Under the pieces are notes generated by a model. The model did no database searches and had not been told where the DNA came from. It worked only from the letters and a program-made list of their open reading frames with translations. 64,000 bases of DNA, taken from positions 186,001 to 250,000 of the forward strand of contig NZ_QEYD01000006.1 of assembly GCF_003122215.1 (NCBI RefSeq). The letters run 5' to 3'. Source of the stretch: Pararhodobacter marinus. GTDB taxonomy: Bacteria; Pseudomonadota; Alphaproteobacteria; Rhodobacterales; Rhodobacteraceae. The number at the start of each line of letters is the position of its first letter. Position 1 is the first letter of the stretch. This document shows, one piece after another, positions 46,141 to 55,446 of this stretch. The position numbers and the translations under genes are program-made.

Positions 46141-46307
46141 GGTTCCTCCGGCAAGGGGCGCGGCGTGATTCGGTTGTTGAACAGAAATAGCGCTCTGTCG
46201 GGCCGAATCACAGGGGTGTCAGTAAGATTCGCTGATTCGCGGGCGGGTTAGGGGCGAAGTGTGAACGGATCGGGGGCATCGGCGGCGGAAATGGGGGGCA
46301 TTTGCCG

Positions 46308-48260
46308 CTAACCCGGCCCGGGTCGTCGCTTTTTCTTAATCCAGACCTGCGAATCAATCAGGCTTTGCAGATGCGCCGAGAGGCTGGCGCGGTCTTCGCC
46401 CAGATCGGTCGTCGAATCGTTGGAATCGCTGCGCCCGGCACGGTCGAAGGCGGCGGCCGCCTCGCCCAGCCGGTAGGTCAGCGTGTCGTCGGGCAGGGAA
46501 TCCAGCTCGGCGCTGAGTTCCTCGAGCTCGCGCTTGAGGGCGCGGCGGGTGATCAGAACCTCCAGGTCGGTGGCCAGACACTGGCGCACGAAGCCCAGAT
46601 CCGCCCCCGGCCGCAACATCGGCGCGATGGTCACATGCGGCTGTCGCATCAGCGCCGCAAGCGCGTCGCCGCCGCGCTGCGCCAGCTGGGCGTGATCGGG
46701 CGCGGGGTCTTCATGCGCGGCCTGCAGCAGCAGGTCCAGAAGCGTGCGGTGATCGTCGCGGCGCGTTTCCAGCTGCATGAGTTGGCCGTCGAACTCGGCC
46801 AGCAGCACGGGATGGGCGAAAAAGACGGCCAGGATCACCGCTTCGCGCAATTCCTCGTCCGCGCCTTCGGCGCCGGCGGCCAGGAACGAGCCGCGCGTGC
46901 CGGGCAGGGGGGCCTCGGCGCCTTTGCGTCCGCGCGCCGTGCCATAGCCGCCCTTGCCGCCGCGCGGCGCATCGTTGCGGCGAAACAGCTGATAGCGCAG
47001 GTCGTTGAATTCACGCTGATACTGTTCGCGCAGATCGGGGTCCTGAATGGTGCCGCACAGTGTCTTCAGCCGCTTGGTCAGTGCCGCGCGACGCTCGGGG
47101 CTGTCGAAAACCTGCCCCTGAACCTCGCGGTCCCACAGCAGCGTCGCCATCGGCACGGCATTGTCGATCACGCTCTGCATCGCCTGCGCGCCACCGGCGC
47201 GGATCAGGTCGTCGGGATCCTGTCCGCCGGGCAGCAGCGCGAAGCGCAGGCTCTGGCCAGCGGTGATCATCGGCAGCGCCAGATCGGCCAGTCGCAGACC
47301 CGCGCGCAGGCCCGCCGCATCGCCGTCGAGGGCGACGATGGGCTCGCCATGCATCCGCCACAGAAGCCGCAGCTGGTCTTCGGTCACGGCGGTGCCCAAA
47401 GGCGCGACCGCGCCTTCGAACCCGGCGCGGACCAGGGCGATCACGTCCATGTAGCCTTCGGCCACGATCAGCGGCTGACCGCGTCCGCTGGCGGTGCGGG
47501 CGGGGCCGATATTGTAGAGATTGGCGCCCTTGTGAAAGAGCGGCGTTTCGGGCGAGTTGAGGTATTTCGCCTGCGCGTCCGCTGCCATGGCCCGGCCGCC
47601 GAAGGCGATGCACTGGCCCCGCGTGTTGCGGATCGGGAACATGATGCGGCCCCGGAAGCGGTCATAGGGACGGGATTTGTCGCGCCCGGTCGTGGTCAGG
47701 CCCGCCTCGGCGATCAGCGCCTCGGGGACACCGGCCTGCTTGAGATGATCGTTGAGCGCCTGCCATTGATCGGGCGCAAAGCCGATTTCCCAACGCTCGC
47801 GCTGCTCCTCGCTCAGGCCGCGCCGGTCGAGATAGGCGCGCGCCTCCGCCGCGTGGCTGCCCATCAGCTGCATCCGGTAGAAGCGGACGGCCTTTTCCAT
47901 CACCTCGGCCAGCGTGGCGCGGCGATCTTCGCGCTGGCGCTGCGCGGGCTCGCGCGCGGGCATCTGCATCCCGGCGTCACGGGCCAGTGTCTCGACCGCC
48001 TCCATGAAGCTCATGTTCTGGGTTTCCTGCAGGAAGGTCAGCGCATCGCCCTTCGCCTGACAGCCGAAGCAATAATAATAGCCCTTGCGGTCCTCGACAT
48101 GGAACGAGGCGGTTTTCTCGTGGTGGAACGGGCAGGGTGCCCAGAAATCGCCCTTGCCCTGGTTCGACTTGCGCAGATCCCAGGTGACCGTGCGTCCGAC
48201 AACCTGCGCGATGGAGACGCGGCTGCGCAACTCATCGAGGAAACCGGGGGGCAGGGACAT
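46308..48260 (-). CDS. dnaG: DNA primase
   Basis: 650 residues. The N-terminal zinc motif is CPFHHEKTASFHVEDRKGYYYCFGC. The TOPRIM core follows (VAEGYMDVIALVRAGFEGAVAPLGTA and ALDGDAAGLRAG with the metal-binding acids), and then a C-terminal helicase-binding domain. It makes the RNA primers for replication. GAGG precedes ATG 48260. The stretch between the core and the C-terminal domain (GGKGGYGTARGRKGAEAPLPG) is a flexible linker. Confidence 0.98.
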   Translation of the reverse strand: MSLPPGFLDELRSRVSIAQVVGRTVTWDLRKSNQGKGDFWAPCPFHHEKTASFHVEDRKGYYYCFGCQAKGDALTFLQETQNMSFMEAVETLARDAGMQMPAREPAQRQREDRRATLAEVMEKAVRFYRMQLMGSHAAEARAYLDRRGLSEEQRERWEIGFAPDQWQALNDHLKQAGVPEALIAEAGLTTTGRDKSRPYDRFRGRIMFPIRNTRGQCIAFGGRAMAADAQAKYLNSPETPLFHKGANLYNIGPARTASGRGQPLIVAEGYMDVIALVRAGFEGAVAPLGTAVTEDQLRLLWRMHGEPIVALDGDAAGLRAGLRLADLALPMITAGQSLRFALLPGGQDPDDLIRAGGAQAMQSVIDNAVPMATLLWDREVQGQVFDSPERRAALTKRLKTLCGTIQDPDLREQYQREFNDLRYQLFRRNDAPRGGKGGYGTARGRKGAEAPLPGTRGSFLAAGAEGADEELREAVILAVFFAHPVLLAEFDGQLMQLETRRDDHRTLLDLLLQAAHEDPAPDHAQLAQRGGDALAALMRQPHVTIAPMLRPGADLGFVRQCLATDLEVLITRRALKRELEELSAELDSLPDDTLTYRLGEAAAAFDRAGRSDSNDSTTDLGEDRASLSAHLQSLIDSQVWIKKKRRPGPG

Positions 48261-48432
48261 GGGACCTCGGCAGCAGGGGACGCAAGGGGTGGGGGCTGAC
48301 TATCATATAGGGTGCGTTGCGTCCGTGTTCCACCACCGGACGGCGGGGCAACGCGGGGCGGCAACAGGATCGGCGGCGATGGTCCGGGGGGCGCGCGCTG
48401 CCCTCGGATGCCACCGGGGCCGCGAACGCAAA

Positions 48433-48452
48433 CGGGGACCCGAAGGTCCCCG
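48433..48452 (-). terminator. Terminator of the DUF4167 gene
   Basis: CGGGGACC, tetraloop CGAA and GGTCCCCG form a perfect 8-bp hairpin 5 bp after the stop codon. On the minus strand TTTGCG follows. Confidence 0.85.
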
Positions 48453-48457
48453 CCCGG

Positions 48458-49276
48458 TCACTCCGCCGCGTTGGGCGTGTCTTCGCTGGGGCTTTCGGCC
48501 ATGTCCGGCGCCGCATCGGCCTTGGGCTTGCGCGCGCGGGGCGCCCGCGGCTTGCGTGCGGGCTTGGGCTTTTCGTCGCCCTGAGCCGCTGCGCCGGCGT
48601 CAGGGGTTCCGGAGGCCTGGGCCTCGGCGCTGTCGGCCTTCGGGGCGTCGTGGTCGGCGCGCGATTCGGGCGTTTCGACCAGCATCGACCCCGAATCGTC
48701 ATCCTGCGCCGCGTCCTGTGCTCCCGCTTGGGCATCGTCGCGCCGGTTGTCGTCCCGCGGATCGTTCTGGTCGCGCGGCCCGCCGCGGCGGTCGTCGCTG
48801 CGCCGGTTGCGCCCGCGTCCGCTCTCTTGCCGCCCGTTATCCTGGCGGTTGTTGTCCTGACGGCCCCCATCCTGGCGCCCGCCATCCTGACGGTTGTCCG
48901 GGCGATTGTCCTGGCGATTGTCGCCGTCCTGATCGCCCTGGTCGCCGCGCTGATCGTTGCGGCGGTTGTTGTTGTTATTGTTGCCGTTGTTGTTCTGCTG
49001 GTCGCGCCGCGCCTCGGCCTCGCGGGCGAGTTCCGCCTGCGCTTCGTTCAGCATCCGGGTGTAATGCTCGGCATGTTGCTGAAAATTCTCGGCCGCCACG
49101 CGGTCGCCCGAAAGCTGGGCGTCACGCGCCAGAACGGTGTACTTGTCGATAATCTGTTGCGGCGTTCCGCGGACCTTGCCCTCGGGTCCCGAGCTGTCGA
49201 AAACCCGGTTGACGATATTGCCCAGCGAGCGCGGACGGTTCTGTTTGGAGCGCGAACGTTTGTTCGAAGTTCTCAT
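48458..49276 (-). CDS. DUF4167 domain protein with a long disordered tail
   Basis: 272 residues. The first 80 are the conserved DUF4167 part: MRTSNKRSRSKQNRPR, then SLGNIVNRVFDSSGPEGKVRGTP and the helix ARDAQLSGDRVAAENFQQHAEHY. From about residue 92 the chain is low complexity: Asn runs, then repeats of the type (D/R)NRQD and GGRQD, then acidic and finally Lys/Pro/Ala-rich (KPARKPRAPRARKPK). The N-terminus is basic and suggests RNA or ribosome contact. Function is not established; the family is confined largely to alphaproteobacteria. The tail could drive condensation. Confidence 0.9.
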   Translation of the reverse strand: MRTSNKRSRSKQNRPRSLGNIVNRVFDSSGPEGKVRGTPQQIIDKYTVLARDAQLSGDRVAAENFQQHAEHYTRMLNEAQAELAREAEARRDQQNNNGNNNNNNRRNDQRGDQGDQDGDNRQDNRPDNRQDGGRQDGGRQDNNRQDNGRQESGRGRNRRSDDRRGGPRDQNDPRDDNRRDDAQAGAQDAAQDDDSGSMLVETPESRADHDAPKADSAEAQASGTPDAGAAAQGDEKPKPARKPRAPRARKPKADAAPDMAESPSEDTPNAAE

Positions 49277-49451
49277 GAAAGCGAATTCCGGCCTTGGTCG
49301 GGTCGTTTGACCCTAAGCCTGCGCCTGATGGCGCTTTGGGGTCAGTCAATCTGGATTAGCGTGCTTCGGGATGGGGCAGTCAACGTCGCGACCAAACCCG
49401 GCACAAGCTGGAGTAAACACGCGAACCCCTTCGATACAAGAGTGAAAGTGG

Positions 49452-49471
49452 AAAAAACCCGTTAAGACGGG
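49452..49471 (-). terminator. Terminator of the prfA-prmC operon
   Basis: On the minus strand CCCGT and ACGGG flank a short loop and are followed by TTTTTT. It is about 45 bp after the prmC stop, between prmC and the DUF4167 gene. Confidence 0.8.
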
Positions 49472-49472
49472 C

Positions 49473-49501
49473 GTGTTTTCGCCCAAACGTGACGAAAACA
49501 C
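49473..49501. repeat. 9-bp inverted repeat beside the prmC terminator
   Basis: GTGTTTTCG (49473-49481) and CGAAAACAC (49493-49501) are exact complements across an 11-nt spacer. It adjoins the T-run terminator, so the two hairpins may work together. Confidence 0.65.
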
Positions 49502-49514
49502 CGCAAATCCGGGG

Positions 49515-50348
49515 TCAGAGCGGCGCCCGCGCGGCGACGACGCGGTCATGGCCATCGAGGTCGGCCAGAACCGTTAGCGACAACAGCCCCGCCGCCTCGA
49601 GCAGGGCGGCGACGCTGCGCGCCTGGCTGGCCCCGATCTCGACCAGCAGCCGCCCGCCGGGGGTGAGCGTGTCGCGCGCGCCTGCCGCGATGGCGCGGTA
49701 AGCCGCCAACCCGTCACCGCCGGGCGTGAGCGCCAGATGCGGCTCGTGCAGGACCTCGGGGGCAAGGCCCGCCATCTCGGCCTCGCTGATATAGGGCGGG
49801 TTCGAGACGATCAGGTCGAAGCGCCCCGCAACCGCCGCGAACCAGTCCGAGCGCAACAGCTCCAGCCGGTCGGACACGCCCAGCCTTCGTGCATTCGTCC
49901 CGGCCACGTCCAGCGCGGCCTGCGAAATGTCGGTGGCCACGCCCCGCGCCGGCGGGCGTTCGGCCAGCAGCGTCACCGCGATGGCGCCCGAGCCGGTGCC
50001 CAGATCGAGCAGCCGCGCGAAAGGGGCGTTCAGCGCCTCGGCGATCAGCGTCTCGGTATCGCCGCGCGGGTCCAGCACATCGGGCGTGACCGTGAAATCC
50101 CGCCCCCAGAAGGCGCGCCGCCCGGTGATATGGCTGACCGGATGGCGCGCTTCGCGCCGGCGGAGCGCGGCCTCGAACCGCTCGGCCGCGGGCGCGGGCA
50201 GGGCGTCGGGCAGGATCAGGCTCACCCTGTCGGGCGCGATGTCCATCGCATGCGCCAGAAGCAGCCGCGCATCGCGGGCGGGATCGGCGACGCCCGCCGC
50301 CGCCAGCCGCGCCACGCCCGTGCGCAGAACCGCCCGCGCGGTGCTCAT
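49515..50348 (-). CDS. prmC: Release factor glutamine methyltransferase
   Basis: 277 residues. [17 protein letters not shown] is the S-adenosylmethionine motif and [11 protein letters not shown] the catalytic NPPY that positions glutamine. The N-terminal helical domain ([32 protein letters not shown]) recognises the release factor. It methylates the glutamine of the GGQ motif of RF1 and RF2. Its start overlaps the prfA stop by 4 bp, the standard coupling. Confidence 0.97.
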   Translation of the reverse strand: MSTARAVLRTGVARLAAAGVADPARDARLLLAHAMDIAPDRVSLILPDALPAPAAERFEAALRRREARHPVSHITGRRAFWGRDFTVTPDVLDPRGDTETLIAEALNAPFARLLDLGTGSGAIAVTLLAERPPARGVATDISQAALDVAGTNARRLGVSDRLELLRSDWFAAVAGRFDLIVSNPPYISEAEMAGLAPEVLHEPHLALTPGGDGLAAYRAIAAGARDTLTPGGRLLVEIGASQARSVAALLEAAGLLSLTVLADLDGHDRVVAARAPL

Positions 50349-51400
50349 GCCTCGAGCTCGGCCAGCCGCTCGGCCTGATCGTGGGCAATGAGCGGGTCGA
50401 TCACCGGGTCCAGATCGCCCGCCATCACCTGTGCCAGCGCGTACAGCGTCAGGTTGATGCGGTGATCGGTCACGCGGCCCTGGGGGAAATTGTAGGTCCG
50501 GATGCGCTGGGACCGGTCGCCGGTGCCGACCTGAGCCTTGCGGTCGGCGGCGCGCGCCTCGGCCTCCTTGCGGCGCTCCAGGTCGAAAAGCCGCGCGCGC
50601 AGCACCTCCATCGCCAGCCGCCGGTTCTGATGCTGGGACTTCTCGGAACTCGTCACCACCAGGCCGCTGGGCAGGTGGGTGATGCGCACGGCGGAATCGG
50701 TGGTGTTGACATGCTGGCCGCCCGCGCCCGAGGCCCGCATCGTGTCGATGCGGAGATCGCTGTCGGGAATGTCGATATCGACCTCGCGCGCCTCGGGCAG
50801 CACCGCCACCGTCGCCGCCGAGGTATGGATCCGCCCGCCCGATTCGGTGACCGGCACGCGCTGGACCCGGTGCACGCCCGATTCGAATTTCAGCCGCGCG
50901 AAGACGCCGTCGCCCTCGATCCGCATCACCGCCTCGCGCAGCCCGCCCAGCTCGGTCTCGGTCTGCGCGATCATCACGCTCGTCCAGCCGCGCGCATCGG
51001 CATAGCGCTGGTACATGCGCAGCAGATCGCCCGCGAACAGCGCCGCTTCCTCGCCGCCGGAGCCGGGGCGGATCTCGATCAGCGCGGGGCGCTCATCGGC
51101 GATATCGCGCGGCAAGAGCGCCACGCGCAGCATCGCTTCCAGCTCGGGGATACGCTCGGCCAGCGTGTCCAGCTCGTCCTGCGCCAGCGCCTTCATCTCG
51201 GGATCGGCCAGAAGCGCGCGCGCCTCGTCGCGCTGGCTCAGCGCCGCGCGCCATTCCTGCGTCGCCGCAACCACGGGTTTCAGCCCCTGGTATTCCCGAC
51301 CGAGTTCCGCCAGTTCCGCAGGTTCGGCCCCGGCGGAAAGCCGCGCTTCGAGATACTCGAAACGGCGGGTGATCTGGTCGAGGGCGTCTTCGGGCAGCAT
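50345..51400 (-). CDS. prfA: Peptide chain release factor 1
   Basis: From ATG 51400 the protein has 351 residues. RVPVTES contains the PxT stop-codon recognition motif (PVT), and [18 protein letters not shown] contains the universal [37 protein letters not shown] and the C-terminal [21 protein letters not shown] are typical RF1. It reads UAA and UAG. prmC, its modifying enzyme, is the next gene. Confidence 0.98.
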   Translation of the reverse strand: MLPEDALDQITRRFEYLEARLSAGAEPAELAELGREYQGLKPVVAATQEWRAALSQRDEARALLADPEMKALAQDELDTLAERIPELEAMLRVALLPRDIADERPALIEIRPGSGGEEAALFAGDLLRMYQRYADARGWTSVMIAQTETELGGLREAVMRIEGDGVFARLKFESGVHRVQRVPVTESGGRIHTSAATVAVLPEAREVDIDIPDSDLRIDTMRASGAGGQHVNTTDSAVRITHLPSGLVVTSSEKSQHQNRRLAMEVLRARLFDLERRKEAEARAADRKAQVGTGDRSQRIRTYNFPQGRVTDHRINLTLYALAQVMAGDLDPVIDPLIAHDQAERLAELEA

Positions 51401-51537
51401 GGCGCGGGTTTGCGCCGCGCGCGCGCGCAGGTCAAGAGGCAGGCCCCCGGCTCTTCGCACACAGCCAAAGACCGTCTCGCCCCGTCTCGCTCCGTCTTTG
51501 TTCCCCAAATATCCTCGGGGGTGAGGCGCGCAGCGCC

Positions 51538-51558
51538 GAGGGGGCAGACAGCCCCCTC
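51538..51558. repeat. AGACA-loop palindrome, copy 3
   Basis: GAGGGGGC and GCCCCCTC form a perfect 8-bp stem around AGACA. The inner 15 bases are identical to copy 1 at 15031-15055, 36 kb away. Both are preceded by a CTCGGGGG block. Confidence 0.8.
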
Positions 51559-51627
51559 CTTGCCCCCCTCCGCCGATAACCTCCGCCAGCAAATCCCGCC
51601 CGCGCCCCGCCATCCCGGGCGCAACGC

Positions 51628-51653
51628 AAAAGCGCGCCGCGACAGCGGCGCGC
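51628..51653 (-). terminator. Terminator of the nlpD-like gene
   Basis: GCGCGCCGC (51632-51640) and GCGGCGCGC (51645-51653) pair around GACA. On the minus strand TTTTGCG follows. It is 80 bp after the nlpD-like stop. Confidence 0.85.
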
Positions 51654-51732
51654 CCGGTCGCGCGAGGGCTCGGCGCCGGAGGCGTCGCGGACGAGGGCGA
51701 AACCCCTCACCCGTGACGCATCCGGGCGGCGC

Positions 51733-52935
51733 TTATTGCAGGTAAGGCATCGGGTCGACCGATTCGAAGCCTTCGCGTACCTCGAAATGCAGGAAGGACG
51801 GATCGCCCGCCCGGACTGAGGCGATGGTCTGCCCGCGCGACACGCTGTCGCCGCGGCTGACGCGGATATTGTCGATACCGGCATAGACCGTGAGCAGGTT
51901 GTTCTCGTGACGGATCACCATGATCGGCACCTGGTCGGTATCCTCGGTGATCGCTGCCACCGTGCCCGAGGCCGCGGCGGTGACCGCCGTGCCGGCGGCG
52001 GCACCGATGCCGATGCCGTCATTGCGGCCCTGCGCATAGGCGCGGATGATGCGGCCCTGCAGCGGCATCGCCAGCCGCGCGCCGGTGCTGCGCTGGCTGC
52101 TCATATCGGCGACGGGCGCTGGGGGTTCCGCGGCGGCGGCGGCCTGGCCAGCGGGTTCGGGGTCTTCCTCCGGCAGCGGCGTCGCGGCCGAGGGCGGGAC
52201 CGGGGTCAGCGTGCCCTGGCCGGGCTGCGAGGCGACGTCGGCGGTGGCCTGCGCAGCCGAGGCGGGGCTCGCAGCCGTCGTGGCCGGCGCCGGTGCGCTG
52301 ATCCCGGTCGGGTTCAGCGGCTCGCCCGCGGCGGCGGCGGTGATCGTCTGCGCGCCCGTGGGGATCATCAGGATCTGGCCCTCGCGCACGCTCATATCGG
52401 CGGGCAGGCCGTTCCAGTCGGCCAGCGAGCGCGGCGAGACATTGTAGAGCCGGGCAATGGTGAAGGCGGTTTCGCCACGCTCGACCGTGTGGCGCAGCGG
52501 TTCGCTTCCGGCGGGGGCGGTGCCGCTGGCGGTGCCGCCGCCCAGCGGCGTCGCGGTGATCGTGCCGGTGGCGCTGTCGCCCACCCGCGAGGGCAGGACC
52601 AGAAGCTCGCCGCCGCGCATCGGCGTGTCGGTCGAGACGGCGTTATGCTGGGCCAGCGCATTGGCGTCGACGCCCAGCCTCAGCGCGATGTCGCTCACGC
52701 GTTCGCCCTGCTGGGCGACGACGACCTGATAGCCGGGATACGAGATCACGCCGCGCGAATCGGGGGCGGGGCGGGCGCCGGTGGCGCCTTGCGCCGCATC
52801 GGCGGTGTTGAACCGGCCCGCGGGACGCAGGTCCCAGTCGAGATCGTTGCCCCCCGAGCATCCCGCGAGAAGCACGCCGCCCGCCAGAAGCAGGCCGCTC
52901 ATCCGCCAGAGCGGGGTGTGGTTGCGTTCGTCCAT
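51733..52935 (-). CDS. nlpD: NlpD-like LysM/M23 lipoprotein, degenerate peptidase
   Basis: From ATG 52935 the protein has 400 residues; the frame is open 39 codons further but without lipoprotein character. LLLAGGVLLAGC is a lipobox with Cys26 as the acylated residue. Two LysM repeats follow (near 60-110 and 145-195), then a Pro/Ala-rich linker and a C-terminal M23 (LytM) domain. In active M23 enzymes zinc is held by H-x3-D and HxH. Here the first reads NDGIGIG, and only HFEVR survives, so it is probably an amidase activator like NlpD. It follows surE-pcm as in enterobacteria. Confidence 0.87.
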   Translation of the reverse strand: MDERNHTPLWRMSGLLLAGGVLLAGCSGGNDLDWDLRPAGRFNTADAAQGATGARPAPDSRGVISYPGYQVVVAQQGERVSDIALRLGVDANALAQHNAVSTDTPMRGGELLVLPSRVGDSATGTITATPLGGGTASGTAPAGSEPLRHTVERGETAFTIARLYNVSPRSLADWNGLPADMSVREGQILMIPTGAQTITAAAAGEPLNPTGISAPAPATTAASPASAAQATADVASQPGQGTLTPVPPSAATPLPEEDPEPAGQAAAAAEPPAPVADMSSQRSTGARLAMPLQGRIIRAYAQGRNDGIGIGAAAGTAVTAAASGTVAAITEDTDQVPIMVIRHENNLLTVYAGIDNIRVSRGDSVSRGQTIASVRAGDPSFLHFEVREGFESVDPMPYLQ

Positions 52936-53284
52936 CTTGCCGTCTTGCCGTTCGCGCACGTTTTCGCTGCCCATTCCGTTTTTGTCCGCCTGTCCGTCTG
53001 TCTGGCCTTCTGGTCGGCCGTTTTCCGGTCCCGCCCTGCGGGGGTCCCGCACCGCCGGTCCGCAAACAAGGGAAGGGCCGACCGAGGCAGGGCACCCGGA
53101 GCGCGGGGCTTTGCCCCATTTATAGCGGAAAACAAGGGGTGTTACACCCCATCACCACAACGTGTTGTGGATTTCCGCGCATCCTCGGCGGGCTGCTGCC
53201 ACGACGGGTGCCCAGTGCCGCACCCCGTGCTGTGCGCCGGGGCCGGGGCCCAAGCGGAGGCAGAAACAGCGGCTCTCGCCCTGT
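52936..53284. other. 349-bp non-coding region with two adjacent palindromes
   Basis: Between the nlpD-like start and the pcm stop. GGGGTGTTACACCCC (53136-53150) and CCACAACGTGTTGTGG (53155-53170) stand 4 bp apart; the first, read leftward, is followed by TTGTTTT and so can terminate surE-pcm. TATAAA (53121-53126 on the minus strand) may be part of the nlpD-like promoter. Other frames here are not protein-like. Confidence 0.65.
53129..53150 (-). terminator. Terminator of surE-pcm
   Basis: GGGGTGT and ACACCCC form a 7-bp stem with a one-base centre, and on the minus strand TTGTTTTCC follows. It lies 135 bp after the pcm stop. Confidence 0.6.
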
Positions 53285-53932
53285 TCAGTCCTTGGCCATG
53301 CCTTCGAGCAGCGGCACGAAGCGGACCGGGCGCAACTCTTCGTAATCGTAGCCGGTTTCCAGCTTGCGCACCTTGATCAGGCTCTGGACGGTATCGGATT
53401 GGCCCACCGGCAACACCATCACACCGCCGACCCGCAATTGGGCCAGCAGCGGGCCGGGCGGGTCTTCCGCCGCCGCGGTGACGATGATGCGGTCGAAGGG
53501 CGCCTGGTCGGGCAGGCCGAAGCTGCCATCGGTGGCGATGGTGGTGATGTTGTGCAGATCGAGCCGGGCGAAGATCGCGCGCGCCTCGGCGATCAGCGGG
53601 CGGTGGCGTTCGACGGAATAGACCCGCCGCGCGAGTTGGCTGAGGATCGCCGCCTGGTAGCCCGAGCCGGTGCCCACTTCGAGCACCTTGTGGCGCGGCT
53701 CGACCTCGAGCGCTTCGGTCATCAGGGCCACGACCGAGGGCTGGCTGATCGTCTGGCCGCAGGCGATGGGCAGCGGCGTGTCCTCGTAGGCGCGGTCGGC
53801 GAAGAAGCCGGTGACGAAGGCGCCGCGATCGATGCGTTCGAAAGCGCGCAGGATGGCCGGATCGGTGATCCCGCGCGAACGCAGGGTCAGGATCAGGCGC
53901 ATCATCTGTTCGCGGCGTTCCTCGTCGGTCAT
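53285..53932 (-). CDS. pcm: Protein-L-isoaspartate O-methyltransferase
   Basis: 215 residues. [18 protein letters not shown] is the S-adenosylmethionine site. [23 protein letters not shown] contains the isoaspartate-binding segment, and [19 protein letters not shown] is the family motif. It repairs isomerised aspartate in aged proteins. Its start overlaps the surE stop by 4 bp, the classical surE-pcm pair. Confidence 0.97.
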   Translation of the reverse strand: MTDEERREQMMRLILTLRSRGITDPAILRAFERIDRGAFVTGFFADRAYEDTPLPIACGQTISQPSVVALMTEALEVEPRHKVLEVGTGSGYQAAILSQLARRVYSVERHRPLIAEARAIFARLDLHNITTIATDGSFGLPDQAPFDRIIVTAAAEDPPGPLLAQLRVGGVMVLPVGQSDTVQSLIKVRKLETGYDYEELRPVRFVPLLEGMAKD

Positions 53933-54747
53933 TTTCCCGCCTTCTTCGCCTCGATCGTCTCGTCGAGCGCGTCGCGCAGCGCGCCCAGCCGGTCATGGGC
54001 GGTCATGTCGCAGGTCAGCGGCGTGATCGAGATATAGCCGTCGAGATTGGCTTCGGCATCGGTACCCGGCAGCGTTCTGAGGTGCTGAGGCCCGCCCTTG
54101 ATCCACAGGAACCGCCGGCCCGAGGGCGAATTATGCGGCTCGACCCCGAATGTGGTGTGGCGCCGGAAGCCCTGCGCGGTGACGCGGGTGCCGCGCACGG
54201 CATCGGCCGGGACGGGCGGGAAATTGACGTTGTAGAACAGGCGGTAATCGTCTTCGGTCCAAAGCCCCTGATCGAGCAGGCGGCGCACGACGCGGGTGCC
54301 GTGGGCAACGGCTGGTTCGAACAGCCCGCCGTCCATGTCGGCGCTTTGCGGGCCCAGATATTGCGACAGCGCGATGGCCGGAATCCCCTGCAAGGCAGCC
54401 TCCATCGCGCCGCCCACGGTGCCCGAATAGAGCGTGTTCTCGGCCGCGTTGTTCCCCCGGTTCACGCCCGACAGGACCAGGTCGGGCTTCTCGCCGCCCA
54501 GCACCTCGTAATAACCCGCCAGGACGCAATCGGCGGGGCTGCCCTCGGCCGCGAAGCGGCGCTCGTCCATCTTCGCGATGAGCATCGGATGGGTATAGCT
54601 GATCTTGTGCGCGACGCCCGATTGCTCGAAGGCGGGGGCGACGGTCCAGACCTCGCCCTCGGGCCCGGCGATCTCGGCGGCGATGGCCTCGGCCACTTTC
54701 AGGCCCGGCGCGTTGATGCCGTCGTCATTGGTCACGAGAATGCGCAT
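53929..54747 (-). CDS. surE: 5'/3'-nucleotidase SurE
   Basis: From ATG 54747 the protein has 272 residues. [15 protein letters not shown] carries the two metal-binding aspartates, [14 protein letters not shown] the Ser, and [29 protein letters not shown] the Asn. It removes phosphate from nucleoside monophosphates and helps stationary-phase survival. GAAAGGCGA precedes the start. It is the first gene of a surE-pcm unit, with the nlpD-like gene following. Confidence 0.97.
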   Translation of the reverse strand: MRILVTNDDGINAPGLKVAEAIAAEIAGPEGEVWTVAPAFEQSGVAHKISYTHPMLIAKMDERRFAAEGSPADCVLAGYYEVLGGEKPDLVLSGVNRGNNAAENTLYSGTVGGAMEAALQGIPAIALSQYLGPQSADMDGGLFEPAVAHGTRVVRRLLDQGLWTEDDYRLFYNVNFPPVPADAVRGTRVTAQGFRRHTTFGVEPHNSPSGRRFLWIKGGPQHLRTLPGTDAEANLDGYISITPLTCDMTAHDRLGALRDALDETIEAKKAGK

Positions 54748-54887
54748 GGATCGCCTTTCTTCCTTTTCCGCCCCTTGCTTAGTGCAGGCCGGGGCAGGCG
54801 GCAAGCGACGGGCGGGATAAGGCTGGGCCGATGCCGCTTTCCGTGGCACAGTGGGGACAGCATAACGATTGCCCCGGAGGATTTTTC

Positions 54888-55340
54888 ATGCGTGCCAAGT
54901 TTCTGACCGCCCTTGCCTGTTCCGTCCTCGCGCTGCCTGCACTGGCCGACGAAGCCTGGCAGACCAATATGGGGCCGATCATCTGGGAACAGACGCTGGG
55001 ATCGGATGCGGTTCTGCGCCTTTATTCGGGCGAGGATGAAAGCCAGGTGGATGTGCGCATGATCGTGCCGGGGCTGGGCGACGACATGATGGGCGGGCGC
55101 GGCACCTATACCGGTCTGTGGATCGCCTATGACGGCGATGTCGCCTGTTCGGTCGAGATGGTCGATCCGCTGGGCGGAAAGTCGGCCTATTGGGGGACCT
55201 TTACCCTGACTTTCCTGGAAGACGGCTTTCCCAGCGACTGGGCCGGGGCCTATGGCGAATGTCTGAACCCGCCCTCGGCGCCGATCCAGGCCCATGCGCT
55301 GGTGGGCGACGAGCGCGCCAGCGCGCCCCTGGGGAACTGA
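54888..55340 (+). CDS. Small secreted protein of unknown function
   Basis: GGAGG stands before ATG 54888. The 150-residue product begins with a signal peptide (MRAKFLTALACSVLALPALA) cut before DEAWQ. The mature 130 residues are acidic and beta-rich (VDVRMIVPGLGDDMMGGRGTYTGLW). Two cysteines (DVACSVEM and GECLNPP) could form a disulfide. I recognise no family. It is divergent from surE, with 140 bp between them. Confidence 0.85.
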   Translation: MRAKFLTALACSVLALPALADEAWQTNMGPIIWEQTLGSDAVLRLYSGEDESQVDVRMIVPGLGDDMMGGRGTYTGLWIAYDGDVACSVEMVDPLGGKSAYWGTFTLTFLEDGFPSDWAGAYGECLNPPSAPIQAHALVGDERASAPLGN

Positions 55341-55446
55341 CGCGTCCGCGCGCCGCCGGGCTGGTTTGGCGCGCCTGATGTCGCGAACAGGCGCGCGCGC
55401 CGGACCCTGTCTGTCAGCCTGAGGGCGGGACAATCAGGAGGGCGCG

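Larger units (their letters stand above)
51401..51732. other. 332-bp non-coding region with repeats and a terminator
   Basis: Between the prfA start and the nlpD-like stop. It contains the motif CCAAATATCCTCGGGGG (51505-51521), the third AGACA-loop palindrome (51538-51558) and the terminator of the nlpD-like gene. The first two recall the arrangement near 15.0 kb. No protein-like frame is visible. Confidence 0.6.

Noticed and set aside
48950-49010. Asn-codon run in the DUF4167 gene considered as an assembly or frameshift artefact
   Set aside because: The frame continues correctly on both sides, and DUF4167 proteins are known for such low-complexity tails.
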